Shown: piece after piece, positions 40,285-49,110 of the stretch
Layout: every line of letters begins with the position of its first letter
Numbering within the stretch: the stretch's first letter is position 1
Assembly (NCBI GenBank): GCA_026708005.1
Contig: JAPOVR010000080.1
Span: 1 to 64,000, forward strand
Source of the DNA: Actinomycetes bacterium
GTDB lineage: Bacteria; Actinomycetota; Thermoleophilia; Gaiellales; Gaiellaceae
Direction: 5' to 3'
DNA length: 64,000 nt
The notes under the pieces: model-generated
Told to the model about the DNA's origin: nothing
Seen by the model: only the letters and a program-made list of their open reading frames with translations
Databases searched by the model: none
Made by a program: the position numbers and the translations under genes

Positions 40285-42699
40285 GTGATGGCGCAGACGA
40301 AGCGTCGGTCATCGGCACGCCTGAAGTCGGAGGCGGCCACCGGCTCACACACCGGGTCGGCTGCGCCCGCACATCAGCGGGCTGAGCTGTGGGGCCTTAT
40401 CCTGCTCGCGCTTGGCGTCTTCCTGGCCGTGGTCTCCTGGTTTGGCTGGGATGGGGGCTTCGTCGGTCCCAAGCTCGACTACGTGCTGGAGATCCTGATC
40501 GGCCGTGCCGCGACGGTGTTCCCGGTGGCGCTCATGATCCTCGGGCTGCTCATCCTCGTGCGCAACGAGCTCATCGACCTGCGGCCGTTCCGGACCGGCC
40601 TCGTCGTGTTTGGGTTGGCGCTCACCGTCGCGCTTGGAGCCGGATCGTTTGGGTTGGGGCCGCCGGGCCCCGCACCCAAGACGGTCGATCCCGCCGTCGT
40701 CACCGACTACGGCGGGCTGCTGGGCGGAGCCCTCGCGTTCGTTCTCCGCACGCTGGTGGGCGATGTCGGCACCGCGATCGTCAGCGCGTTGGGTCTGGTG
40801 TCAGGCTCCCTGCTCATCACCGGGGCCTCCCTTGGAGCACAGATGCGGCGCTCCGCGCGCGCGAGCGCGCGTGCCGCCAGGCAGACAGCCGGCGCCGCTC
40901 GCCGAGGAGTGGGGTCGCTCGCAGTGCCCGCTTTGCCTCGGCCCAAGCCCGCCCCTTCGCACCAACACGAACCCTCCACCCTCATGCCGCCGTCCAGGCC
41001 CGAGCCCGTTGACGCAGCGCTTGCATACGCGGACATCACGACCGGCGAGCTACATCGATCGCAGGTGTTCGATGCCAGCACCGAGCTGCGAACAGGCTAC
41101 GAGCAGCTCGTTCCGCCACCGGTCACACAGGCGCCGATCGAGCCTCCCGGTGCGTTCCAGGCTGTCGTGAACGACCCGCAGCCCGTGGACGCGCCGGAGC
41201 CGGCGGACGTCGAGCCCGCGGACGACCTGGGGTTCGAAGCTCTCGACACGGCGGAGTACCGGCTCCCTGAGCGGTCGGTGCTGCGCCGCTCGACATCAGA
41301 GCCGAGCCAGCAGGAGATGGCGGGGTCCCGCGTTGGCGAGGTGCTGGTTGAGACGCTCGCGCACTTCGGGGTCGAGGCGACCGTTGTTGGCCAGGTGTCG
41401 GGCCCGCGGGTCACCCGCTATGAGCTGCGCCTCGCGCCTGGCACGAAGGTGTCGAAGGTGGCGGGCCTGAAAGATGACCTCGCCTACGCGCTCGCAACGA
41501 CCGAGATCCGGATCCTGGCCCCAATTCCCGGCAAGCAGGCCGTCGGCGTCGAGGTGCCCAACCTGACGGCGCATGTCGTGACGCTCGGTGACATCGCCGA
41601 GGGTGTCCCGGCGAACGCGAGCCCGCTGACCGTCTGGCTCGGCAAGGACATCTCCGGAACGAGCATCACTGCTGATCTCGCGCGGATGCCGCACCTCTTG
41701 ATTGCCGGCACGACGGGCTCAGGCAAGTCCGGGTGCATCAACACGATGCTCTGCTCGATTCTGCTGCGCGCGACTCCCGACGAGGTCCGCATGATCCTCG
41801 TTGACCCCAAGAGGGTTGAGCTCGGCCCGTACGAGTCGATCCCGCACCTACTGACACCGGTCGTCTCGAATCCGAAGCGGGCGGCGGCTGCGCTGCTCAA
41901 CATCGTCGAGGAGATGGAGCGCCGGTACGAGCTACTGAGCGCCGTGAAGGCGCGCAACTTGGTCGAGCTGAACCGTGTCCTCGCGCGGCGCGGGGAGGAG
42001 GCGACTCCGTACCTGCTCGTCGTCATCGACGAGCTCGCCGACCTCATGATGATCTCGCCGCAGGACGTCGAAGACGCCGTCATTCGCCTGGCGCAGAAGT
42101 CCCGCGCGGTCGGGATTCACCTCGTGCTTGCCACGCAGCGTCCGTCGGTGGACGTGATCACTGGCCTGATCAAGGCGAACGTCCCGTCACGCATCGCGTT
42201 CGCGGTCTCCAGCCAGACCGACAGCCGGGTGATCCTGGACGGCCCAGGCGCCGAGAGCCTGCTCGGCCAAGGCGACATGCTCTTCAAGCCGCTGGGCACG
42301 TCGCGCGTCCAGCGCATTCAGGGCGCCTACGTGACCGAAGAAGAGATCGCGCTGATCGTCGAGCAGTGTCGCGCGCAGCGCTGCCAGGAGCTCGATGAGT
42401 CGCTGCTTCGGGCGCCCGAGCGCGACGAGCCCGAGCCCGACGAGGACGGCGACGGCCTGGATCCGGACAACGACCCGCTGCTCGAGAAGGCGATCGACAT
42501 CGTTGTCCAGACGCAGACCGCGTCCGTCTCGCTGATCCAGCGGCGCCTACGCGTCGGATACACCCGTGCTGGCCGGCTCGTCGACATGCTGGAGCGACGA
42601 GGAATCATCTCGGGCTACGAGGGCTCGAAGCCGCGGCGGGTGCTCGTGACGGAAGCCGAGCTCGAGCGGAGCCGTTCCGCTGTGGGCGCACCGTCGTGA
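40285..42699 (+). CDS. ftsK: DNA translocase FtsK/SpoIIIE
   Basis: 804 aa; GTG 40285 or ATG 40288. Four N-terminal TM helices (about 32-175; for example LWGLILLALGVFLAVVSWFG), a Pro-rich linker, the alpha domain (ESRV-like region near 345-420), the motor with Walker A LLIAGTTGSGKSGCIN and Walker B LLVVIDELADLMM, and a C-terminal gamma winged helix (SLIQRRLRVGYTRAGRLVDM) that reads KOPS-type sequences. Pumps chromosome termini at the septum. The stop overlaps the next GTG by 4 bp. Confidence 0.95.
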   Translation: MMAQTKRRSSARLKSEAATGSHTGSAAPAHQRAELWGLILLALGVFLAVVSWFGWDGGFVGPKLDYVLEILIGRAATVFPVALMILGLLILVRNELIDLRPFRTGLVVFGLALTVALGAGSFGLGPPGPAPKTVDPAVVTDYGGLLGGALAFVLRTLVGDVGTAIVSALGLVSGSLLITGASLGAQMRRSARASARAARQTAGAARRGVGSLAVPALPRPKPAPSHQHEPSTLMPPSRPEPVDAALAYADITTGELHRSQVFDASTELRTGYEQLVPPPVTQAPIEPPGAFQAVVNDPQPVDAPEPADVEPADDLGFEALDTAEYRLPERSVLRRSTSEPSQQEMAGSRVGEVLVETLAHFGVEATVVGQVSGPRVTRYELRLAPGTKVSKVAGLKDDLAYALATTEIRILAPIPGKQAVGVEVPNLTAHVVTLGDIAEGVPANASPLTVWLGKDISGTSITADLARMPHLLIAGTTGSGKSGCINTMLCSILLRATPDEVRMILVDPKRVELGPYESIPHLLTPVVSNPKRAAAALLNIVEEMERRYELLSAVKARNLVELNRVLARRGEEATPYLLVVIDELADLMMISPQDVEDAVIRLAQKSRAVGIHLVLATQRPSVDVITGLIKANVPSRIAFAVSSQTDSRVILDGPGAESLLGQGDMLFKPLGTSRVQRIQGAYVTEEEIALIVEQCRAQRCQELDESLLRAPERDEPEPDEDGDGLDPDNDPLLEKAIDIVVQTQTASVSLIQRRLRVGYTRAGRLVDMLERRGIISGYEGSKPRRVLVTEAELERSRSAVGAPS

Positions 42700-43109
42700 G
42701 CGCGGTCGGAGCGGTCCCCTACGGGAGACCTGCGGCTGCAAAGCGACGACTGTCAATGCACTCAGAACCCTCCTCTAGAGTGATCGCCGTGCGCAACCGG
42801 AAGGCAGTCTTCGCGCTCGCGTGCGCGGTCGGGGCGCTCGCGCTCCTCATCGCAGGCGCGGCGGCCGCGAACCAAGCCGACCACATCCCCGTCTACTCCT
42901 ATGCGGCCGTCCCGGCGGCGTTCGTGGCCGCCATGGCCGCGGTCTCGCTGGCCCGCCGCGCCCACTTCGACTTCCAGCGGAGCCTCGGGCGGCTCGGCGG
43001 GAACGGTCTCGCCACAGCGGGTAAGTCGCTGGCGGTGCTCGCGCTTCTCCTCTCGTTGACAGCCGCGCTGGCGATTGGCGTCTACCTCGTCCTGAAGCTC
43101 GCCGCCTAG
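42696..43109 (+). CDS. Small membrane protein coupled to ftsK
   Basis: 137 aa, GTG start overlapping the ftsK stop (GTGA). Three TM helices are predicted: about 37-57 (AVFALACAVGALALLIAGAA), 68-86 (AAVPAAFVAAMAAVSLA) and 108-133 (KSLAVLALLLSLTAALAIGV). In the N-terminus a second ATG (MHSEPSSRVIAVRN) is a possible start. Function unknown; translational coupling suggests a role linked to the division membrane. Confidence 0.75.
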   Translation: MSAVGAVPYGRPAAAKRRLSMHSEPSSRVIAVRNRKAVFALACAVGALALLIAGAAAANQADHIPVYSYAAVPAAFVAAMAAVSLARRAHFDFQRSLGRLGGNGLATAGKSLAVLALLLSLTAALAIGVYLVLKLAA

Positions 43110-43251
43110 GTGTCTCGCGGCTTGCAGCTTCGGGGGTTCGCGTCCTCGCGCCTCATCGAGCCGCCGACAGCGCTACGGGCGTTCGCGGGGCTGTTGTTCG
43201 GGCGGCAACGCGGTAGAAGCCACCTTCCCATACGCCGGCGCAAGATGGAAG

Positions 43252-43899
43252 ATGTCTCCTCTGGCATCTTTCGCAGCCAGTGAAACCCAAGAGACATCCT
43301 CTGAGCGCATAGGGGAAGCGATCGACCGGCTTGGTGGTACGCAAGCAGCTGCTCGAGCGCTAGCCGCAGTCAGCGGCCGTGACGTTGATCAAGAGCGACG
43401 CGGCCTGTGCCGCTGGCGCTCTGGGGTGAACCCACATTGGAGGACCGCGGCCTTTCTCCCCGAGGCTCTTGATGGAGATCCTGCAGAGCGGCGGGAGTCG
43501 AACGCGAACCAGGCGAAGCTAGATAGCATGCACAAGACCCGGGGCGATTCGTTTCATGGCTCGCTCAGAGTGTTGGGCAGCCAACTCGCGGGTGGCACCG
43601 TAGTGCACTTGGTGGACAGCGGCAGGCGGCGTGCAGGCACCGCCGGGGACGGTCGATCTCGTTCCGGTGGCCATCTCTTGGACGGCTGGCCCGATCTCCT
43701 TCCCGGGGAGAACAGCTCCTCGGGCGTTACCGCGGTAACGGTTTCCGTGGATCTGCGGAACCTTGTCACAGAAGCATCACGAGACCGCGCGAAGTGCGCG
43801 CGGCCTCACGGGGCCTTCCCCAAGGGCCATCTCCCAAGGGTGTACACACGCGGAGGGGTACGCCCAGGCGTATACGCCGAGGAGGGGCCGGCCCTATGA
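43252..43899 (+). CDS. Uncertain ORF with Cro-like N-terminal part
   Basis: 215 aa open frame. Residues about 17-80 (IGEAIDRLGGTQAAARALAA, then CRWRSGVNPHWRTAAFL) resemble a short XRE/Cro-type helix-turn-helix from mobile elements. Beyond residue 90 the composition looks like non-coding sequence, and the frame crosses two palindromes and a ribosome site for the next gene. The true gene may stop near 43510 after a lost frame. Less GC-rich than the core on both sides. Confidence 0.3.
   Translation: MSPLASFAASETQETSSERIGEAIDRLGGTQAAARALAAVSGRDVDQERRGLCRWRSGVNPHWRTAAFLPEALDGDPAERRESNANQAKLDSMHKTRGDSFHGSLRVLGSQLAGGTVVHLVDSGRRRAGTAGDGRSRSGGHLLDGWPDLLPGENSSSGVTAVTVSVDLRNLVTEASRDRAKCARPHGAFPKGHLPRVYTRGGVRPGVYAEEGPAL
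43725..43740. promoter_or_regulatory. Perfect 16-bp palindrome
   Basis: CGTTACCGCGGTAACG equals its own reverse complement. A half-site GCGGTAAC recurs at 44227-44234 on the other side of the small gene pair, also next to a GAAAC/GTTTC element. Candidate operator for the genes starting at 43896. Confidence 0.45.
43867..43878. promoter_or_regulatory. 12-bp palindrome at the ribosome site of a small gene pair
   Basis: GGCGTATACGCC is a perfect palindrome directly followed by GAGGAGGGG and then ATG 43896. An 8-bp palindrome (GTGTACAC) lies at 43840-43847. The placement fits an autoregulated operator. Confidence 0.45.
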
Positions 43900-44114
43900 G
43901 CGCGGCCGCCGTCGATCTCGCCTGTGGCGGCTTGGGAGATTCGGCCGCCTGGGCACCCGAGGAGATACGTGAGATGGAGGGTCGGCCGCCGAATATCACC
44001 CTGGTGTCGTGGGAGGCGTGGGTGAAGCTGGCCCCGCCACTTGGGGCGGAGTGGGACACCTCCGACCCGGAGGGAATCCTGGGGGAGGCTCGGCAGCTTG
44101 GCGGGAGTGACTGA
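43896..44114 (+). CDS. Small acidic protein of a gene pair (antitoxin-like position)
   Basis: 72 aa, ATG start 9 bp after a strong GAGGAGGGG. Acidic, Trp-rich (WAPEEIREMEGRPPNITLVS, then WVKLAPPLGAEWDTSDPEGI). No recognised family. The stop region overlaps the next gene's GTG by 8 bp, so the two are coupled. The small size, acidity and upstream palindromes fit an antitoxin, but nothing in the sequence proves it. Confidence 0.45.
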   Translation: MSAAAVDLACGGLGDSAAWAPEEIREMEGRPPNITLVSWEAWVKLAPPLGAEWDTSDPEGILGEARQLGGSD

Positions 44115-44295
44115 TCCGGGGGTCTACTGCGAGGACGAGGACGGCAAGGGGAGACCCGTTGTCGTGCGCCACAGCCGCTGGGAGCAGGTGATGCGTGGGC
44201 ACAGCGTCCGCACGCTCCGGGAAACAGCGGTAACCCGGAAGCAGCATTGCCTCTGTCCACACGGAATCCCGTACCCTAAGAGCCTCTTGAGTTAA
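44107..44295 (+). CDS. Small protein, possibly a PBECR/phage-nuclease-like partner
   Basis: 62 aa from GTG 44107 (VTDPGVYCEDEDGKGRPVVV, then RHSRWEQVMRGHS). A Dp-Grpv-W-H pattern resembles short phage or toxin nuclease-like domains of the PBECR type, which usually continue past the HxxxH region for 30-40 residues. Here the C-terminus (KQHCLCPHGIPYPKSLLS) does not match, so it may be truncated or frameshifted. It ends 11 bp before the rodZ start. Confidence 0.35.
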   Translation: MTDPGVYCEDEDGKGRPVVVRHSRWEQVMRGHSVRTLRETAVTRKQHCLCPHGIPYPKSLLS

Positions 44296-44306
44296 AATTG
44301 CACCCC

Positions 44307-45137
44307 TTGTTCGAGATCGGCAATAGCTTGCGCGAGGCCCGTTCCCGCCAAGGAGTCGACCTCGCGCAGCTCGAGGCCGATACCCGGATCCGCAGGAAGT
44401 ACCTGCGCGCGCTCGAGGACGAGCAGTTTGACCTGCTTCCAGGCGAGACGTACGTGCGCGGCTTCCTGCGTCAGTATGCCGAGCGGCTCGAGCTCGACGG
44501 CGACGTCTACGTGGACGAGTACAACGCGCGCTTTGCCAGCGACGATGAGCTCGCATCCGACCGCGTTCAGCGCCCCAAGAGCCCGCGCCGGCTCAACCTC
44601 GAATCCCACGCAGCGATCATGGCGGTGCTCGGAATCATCGCGGTCACCGTCCTCGTCATCGCGGCCTGGCAGTTCAGCTCATCGGACGAGGGCCCAGCAA
44701 CCCCGGCCGAGACCGTCGACTCGGCCTCGACGCCCACTTCGAGCTCGGCGCCAACGCCGGCTGAGGCGCCGCCGCCACCGGCGGCTGCTCCGCCACCAGC
44801 GCCGCCCGCGCCGCCGCCCGCTCCGTCACCTGTCGTTTCTGAGGTCGAGGAACCAAGCTCAGCAGCTGCTGCGCGCGCCAGGCTCGTGCTCAGGGCGGTG
44901 GGGGGTCGCTCGCATGTCCTCGTACGCAACGGAACCCGCAAGGGCAAGGTGCTCTTCGACGCGGTGCTCCGGCCGGGCGAGCCCAAGCGATTTCGAGGGA
45001 AGCGCCTATACGTCCTGATCAACGAGCCAGGGGTGCTGGTGGCCGAGGTCAACGGCGAGGTGTACTCGCCGCTTCCGACGGCCCCGGCCCCGCTGATCGT
45101 CAACGCCGAGGGCGCGCGCACGGGGCGTGGCGTGTGA
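44307..45137 (+). CDS. rodZ: RodZ-like helix-turn-helix membrane protein
   Basis: 276 aa from TTG 44307 (LFEIGNSLREARSRQGVDLA); TTG 44298 is also possible. The cytoplasmic HTH_25 domain (residues 5-70, RIRRKYLRALEDEQFDLLPG, TYVRGFLRQYAERL) is followed by one TM helix (AAIMAVLGIIAVTVLVIAAW), a Pro/Ala-rich extracellular linker and a DUF4115-type beta domain (ARLVLRAVGGRSHVLVRNGT). RodZ links MreB to the wall machinery. It is the first gene of a run with cinA, thpR and recA. Confidence 0.85.
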   Translation: MFEIGNSLREARSRQGVDLAQLEADTRIRRKYLRALEDEQFDLLPGETYVRGFLRQYAERLELDGDVYVDEYNARFASDDELASDRVQRPKSPRRLNLESHAAIMAVLGIIAVTVLVIAAWQFSSSDEGPATPAETVDSASTPTSSSAPTPAEAPPPPAAAPPPAPPAPPPAPSPVVSEVEEPSSAAAARARLVLRAVGGRSHVLVRNGTRKGKVLFDAVLRPGEPKRFRGKRLYVLINEPGVLVAEVNGEVYSPLPTAPAPLIVNAEGARTGRGV

Positions 45138-45159
45138 GCGTCGTGGCCGGTCGGTCAGC

Positions 45160-46434
45160 ATGAGCCGGCCCCGCGCGGCAATCGTCATCACCGGCTCCGA
45201 GCTCGTGCGAGGCGCGCGATACGACGCGAACGGGCCGTTTCTCGCGGCCGAGGTGCTCCGTCTTGGCTTCGAGCCGCGCCGCATTCACATCGTCGGGGAC
45301 GCGGAGGCTGAGCTTCGGATCGCCATCGAGGAGGCACTTGAGTCCGAGCTCATTCTCACCTCCGGTGGACTCGGGCCAACGCACGATGATCGAACGATCC
45401 CCGTTCTCGCTGCGAGCCTCTCGCTCGCGCTGATCGTCGACGAGGGTCTCGTCGGGGAGATCGGCGGCATCTCGCGGGGGTTCGCGAAGCGCATGGGGCG
45501 GCCGTACGCGGACTTCGCCGCCGGTGTCGAGAAGCAGGCGACGCTGCCCGTGGGAGCCGAGTCGCTGGGCCTGGCCGGGACGGCCCCCGGAGTCCTCATA
45601 GAGCACGAGAGGGGCGTGGCGGTTGCGCTGCCGGGGCCCCCTGGCGAGCTGCAGCGGCTCTGGGTGCGGGCGGCGGCGCACCCGGCTGTCATGAGGCTCA
45701 CCGCGGGCGCAGCGCCACGCGAGCACCGGGCCCTTCGATTCTTCGGGCCGAGCGAGTCGGCAGTTGCGAAGGTCATCGACGAGGCTGGGGGCGAGGCGCC
45801 TGGCCTCGAGGTCACGGTCTGCGCGAGGGACCTCGAGATTCACGTCGATCTGCTCGCAGAGGCGGGCTCGCAGGCGGAGGCCGACGTGCTCGAGGACGCT
45901 CTCGTCGCGCAGTTCGGGGAGGCTCTCTTTACCCGGGACGAACGCCGGGTGGAGGAGCTCGTGCTCGAGCGGTGTCGTGCCTTGGGCTGGACGCTCGGTA
46001 CCGCTGAGTCCTGCACGGGAGGGCTCGTCGGGGCGCACCTCACCGAGGTCCCCGGCGCGAGCGCGGCCTTCCAGGGCTCGGTGATCGCGTATGCAAACAC
46101 GGTCAAGTCTGGCCAGCTCGGCGTTGACCCCGCCGTTCTCCAGCACGGCGGAGCGGTCTCTGCCGACGCGGCCGCGGCCATGGCCTGCGGTGTGCGGGAC
46201 ACGCTCGGCGTCGACGTCGGGGCCTCCGTGACAGGCATCGCGGGCCCCGGGGGCGGCACGCCCGACAAGCCCGTCGGCCTCGTGTTCCTCCACGTGGAGA
46301 CGCCCAGGGGGTCGAAGAGCCGTCGTCTCGAGATCCCCGGTGATCGGGAGACCGTTCGCCGGAGGGCGACGGCATCGCTTCTCCACCTCACGCTCCGCGC
46401 GATTTTGTCACCGTCTGGTAGCATCCCTGCGTGA
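45160..46434 (+). CDS. cinA: CinA family protein (competence/damage-inducible)
   Basis: 424 aa from ATG 45160. N-terminal MoCF/COG1058 domain (AAIVITGSELVRGARYDANG, LILTSGGLGPTHDDRTI, LPGPPGELQRLW), then a KH-like middle, then a C-terminal NMN/pyrazinamide amidohydrolase-like domain (TAESCTGGLVGAHLTEVPGA, with GSVIAYANTVK and TGIAGPGGGTPDKPVGLVF). ADP-ribose pyrophosphatase and nicotinamide-nucleotide deamidase activities are known for the family. The cinA-thpR-recA order is conserved. Confidence 0.93.
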   Translation: MSRPRAAIVITGSELVRGARYDANGPFLAAEVLRLGFEPRRIHIVGDAEAELRIAIEEALESELILTSGGLGPTHDDRTIPVLAASLSLALIVDEGLVGEIGGISRGFAKRMGRPYADFAAGVEKQATLPVGAESLGLAGTAPGVLIEHERGVAVALPGPPGELQRLWVRAAAHPAVMRLTAGAAPREHRALRFFGPSESAVAKVIDEAGGEAPGLEVTVCARDLEIHVDLLAEAGSQAEADVLEDALVAQFGEALFTRDERRVEELVLERCRALGWTLGTAESCTGGLVGAHLTEVPGASAAFQGSVIAYANTVKSGQLGVDPAVLQHGGAVSADAAAAMACGVRDTLGVDVGASVTGIAGPGGGTPDKPVGLVFLHVETPRGSKSRRLEIPGDRETVRRRATASLLHLTLRAILSPSGSIPA

Positions 46435-46465
46435 CCTCGGCCGATATACCGTCGGCGGGGGTGGC

Positions 46466-46993
46466 CTGCTTCGCCTCTTCGTTGCGCTGTTGCTTCCAGA
46501 GAGGTGGGCTCACGAGGTCGACCGCTGGCGCTGCGAGCACCTGGCCGGCAGCGGTCTGCGCTTCGTTCCAGCCGAGAACCTCCACCTCACGCTCGCGTTC
46601 CTCGGCCGGCGAGAGCCTGGGGAGATCGACCTCTTGCGCGAGCTTCTAGACGGTGTGGCCGCCTCGATCCAGCGACCCGTCCTCGTGCCGGCTGGCTATC
46701 GCGAGACCGGCCGGGTCGCGATGCTCGTCCTCGATGACGAGGACGGTCGCGCGGCAGCGCTCCAGGCGGCGATCGCTGCGAAGCTCGCCGCCCGGAGCCT
46801 CTACCGACCCGAGCGGCGTCGATGGCTGCCCCACGTCACCGTGGCCCGGGTTCGCCGCTCGCGCCCGAGGCGTACGCCGCCGGTTCAGCTGGTGCCCGCC
46901 GCGAGTCCGTCCGAGATCGCGCTCTATAGTTCAACGCTTCGGCCAACCGGGGCACAGTACAAAGCTCTCCATACGGCGGAACTCTGTGGCTGA
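46466..46993 (+). CDS. thpR: RNA 2',3'-cyclic phosphodiesterase
   Basis: About 175 aa. Two HxTx motifs: HLTLAFLGRREPGEI and HVTVARVRRSRPR; LRFVPAENLHLTLAFLG is the family N-terminal block. The expected N-terminus (M-R-L-F-V-A-L) is present as LLRLFVALLLPE, but no ATG, GTG or TTG precedes it in frame within a plausible distance. CTG at 46466 is the best codon, so initiation is non-canonical or one base is miscalled. Confidence 0.85.
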   Translation: MLRLFVALLLPERWAHEVDRWRCEHLAGSGLRFVPAENLHLTLAFLGRREPGEIDLLRELLDGVAASIQRPVLVPAGYRETGRVAMLVLDDEDGRAAALQAAIAAKLAARSLYRPERRRWLPHVTVARVRRSRPRRTPPVQLVPAASPSEIALYSSTLRPTGAQYKALHTAELCG

Positions 46994-47131
46994 TCGTGAA
47001 CCAGTGAGCGCTCTGAGACAAGCCTGCGGGCGAAGGTGCACATCGCTGCGCACCGCGGACCGGCCGACGGGGGAGACAGCCTCTCGACCGGGTCTGACGC
47101 CGGGCTCCGCGCAGCGAAAAGGAGGTTGAAG

Positions 47132-48211
47132 ATGGATCGCGAGCAGGCTCTTGACGCCGTCTTGGGCCAGATCGAGCGGCAGTTCGGGAAGGGCTCGGTC
47201 ATGAAGATGAACGACCGGGCGCAGATGGCGGTGCCCGCCATCTCGACCGGTTGCCTTACCCTCGACGTCGCGCTGGGTGTCGGTGGCGTCCCGTGCGGCC
47301 GCATCGTCGAGATCTTCGGGCCCGAGGCCTCGGGCAAGACAACCCTCATCTACCACCTGATCGCCGAGGCACAGCGCAAGGGCGGCCTCTGCGCGTTCAT
47401 CGATGCCGAGCACGCGATGGATCCGGCCTACGCGCAACGCATCGGCGTCAACATCGACGACCTTCTTGTCTCCCAGCCAGACAACGGCGAGCAGGCGCTC
47501 GAGATCACCGAGCTCCTGGTGCGCAGCGGCGCGCTCGACGTCGTCGCTGTCGACTCGGTGGCTGCGCTGACGCCGAAGGCCGAGATCGAGGGCGAGATGG
47601 GCGATACGTTCGTCGGCGCTCAGGCACGGCTCATGAGCCAGGCGCTGCGCAAGCTCGCAGGAACCCTGAACCGAACCGGCACCGTGTGCGTGTTCACGAA
47701 CCAGCTGCGCGAGAAGATCGGCGTGATGTTCGGAAGCCCCGAGACCACGCCGGGCGGCCGCGCCTTGAAGTTCTACTCCTCGATCCGAATCGACGTCCGG
47801 CGCATCGAGACGTTGAAGGAGGGCGTCGAGGCGATCGGGAACCGCACGCGGGCGAAGATCGTGAAGAACAAGGTCGCGCCGCCGTTCAAGCAGGCTGAGT
47901 TCGACATCATCTACGGGCATGGCATCTCCTGGGAGGGCTCGGTCATGGACGTGGGGCTTGGGCAGAAGGTCCTTCGGAAGTCGGGCTCCTACTTCAGCTT
48001 CGACGACGTGCGACTTGGTCAGGGCAGGCAGAACGCAACTGCGTTCCTGCGCGAGAACCCAGACGTCTGCAACGCGATCCTCGAGCAGGTCAGGACAGCG
48101 ATGGGCGACGTCATCGTCTCCGCCCGCCTGCTGCCCGCGGCGGTTGCTGACGTCGACGCTGGAGCCCCAGCGCCTGCCGGCGACGTCGAGGACGTCGCCA
48201 GGACCGCGTAG
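47132..48211 (+). CDS. recA: Recombinase A
   Basis: 359 aa from ATG 47132, following AAAAGGAGG at ideal spacing. [20 protein letters not shown] start, Walker [34 protein letters not shown], Walker [22 protein letters not shown]1/L2 loops ([35 protein letters not shown]) and a C-terminal domain ending in an acidic Ala-rich tail. The usual central factor for homologous repair and the SOS response. No intein. Confidence 0.97.
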   Translation: MDREQALDAVLGQIERQFGKGSVMKMNDRAQMAVPAISTGCLTLDVALGVGGVPCGRIVEIFGPEASGKTTLIYHLIAEAQRKGGLCAFIDAEHAMDPAYAQRIGVNIDDLLVSQPDNGEQALEITELLVRSGALDVVAVDSVAALTPKAEIEGEMGDTFVGAQARLMSQALRKLAGTLNRTGTVCVFTNQLREKIGVMFGSPETTPGGRALKFYSSIRIDVRRIETLKEGVEAIGNRTRAKIVKNKVAPPFKQAEFDIIYGHGISWEGSVMDVGLGQKVLRKSGSYFSFDDVRLGQGRQNATAFLRENPDVCNAILEQVRTAMGDVIVSARLLPAAVADVDAGAPAPAGDVEDVARTA

Positions 48212-48240
48212 CTCGCCGTTCGCGACCCGACGGCCGTCGC

Positions 48241-48822
48241 GTGGCGCGGGTGACCGCAATCAGGGCCCTCGACCGCGGCCGTGTCGCGGTGGAGCTCGAC
48301 GGTTGCCCGTGGCGAGCGGTGCCGGCTGCGGTCGTTGTCGGCGCTGGGCTCGCCGTCGGTGGTGACCTGACACGCCACGCTGCGCGCACGATCCGTCGGG
48401 AGCTCCGCCGGGCCGAGGCTGCGGAGGCGGCTGCTGCGCTTCTCCGACACCGTGATCGCTCGAGCGCCGAGCTCGAGCAGCGGCTCACGCGGCGGCGGGT
48501 TGCCCCGAGCGATCGTCGCGCGCTGCTCGAGTCGCTGGAGCGCGCGGGGCTGGTGGATGATGCGGCCCTCGCGGTTCGCCGGGCCGCGCACCTCGCCGAG
48601 CGAGGCTGGGGCGACCAGGCGATCGAGCACCGGCTCGCCGCCGCAGGGTTGGCGCGCCAGCTCAGGCGTCACGCGATCGATGCGCTCGCGAGCGAGTCGG
48701 AGCGTGCTCGGCTCCTGCTCAGCGCTCGGGGCATCGGCGGCCGGCTCGCTGCGGGGCTTCTGCGGCGGCGAGGGTTCAGCGAGGAGGCGGTCGAGGACGC
48801 GCTTGGCCTCCTCGACGGCTGA
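48241..48822 (+). CDS. recX: RecX regulator of RecA
   Basis: 193 aa, GTG start 29 bp after recA. Three-helix repeats typical of RecX are seen: LLRHRDRSSAELEQRLTRRR, LLESLERAGLVDDAALAVRR, AAHLAERGWGDQAIEHRLAA, ARGIGGRLAAGLLRRRGFSE. Inhibits or modulates the RecA filament. Standard recA-recX pair; the N-terminal 50 residues are a beta-rich actinobacterial extension. Confidence 0.92.
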   Translation: MARVTAIRALDRGRVAVELDGCPWRAVPAAVVVGAGLAVGGDLTRHAARTIRRELRRAEAAEAAAALLRHRDRSSAELEQRLTRRRVAPSDRRALLESLERAGLVDDAALAVRRAAHLAERGWGDQAIEHRLAAAGLARQLRRHAIDALASESERARLLLSARGIGGRLAAGLLRRRGFSEEAVEDALGLLDG

Positions 48823-49110
48823 CACGGCTGACGACAGCGCCTGCCCGGTGGGGCGGCTAAGATGTTCTCACCACCCAAAGACAGAGTTCGATGCGCGACG
48901 GAACGCGCTTCGAAGAGTCGGGACTGACCGAGACAACGACGAGATCAACACGAGAACGGCTGAGCATGGAGCACACGCGCGCCTGGGCTTCTGGCGAGGG
49001 GAGGTTGCAACTCCGCACGAGGGCTAGATGACTGCGGCCGTAGAGGCTGCACGCGCGCGCCCGAAGCTTCGAAGAGTCGTTCCTACGCGCGAACAGCTGT
49101 AGGAGCGAGC
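48823..49110 (+). other. recX-rny spacer with direct repeat
   Basis: Holds a 14-bp direct repeat, GCTTCGAAGAGTCG, at 48907-48920 and 49066-49079, each containing the palindromic CTTCGAAG. The second copy is 32 bp before the rny start. A 21-codon ORF at 48966 (MEHTRAWASGEGRLQLRTRA) is probably chance. Likely contains the rny promoter. Confidence 0.5.

Noticed and set aside
48966-49031. 21-codon leader peptide before rny
   Set aside because: No ribosome site or stalling motif, and it spans no conserved feature; length is expected by chance.
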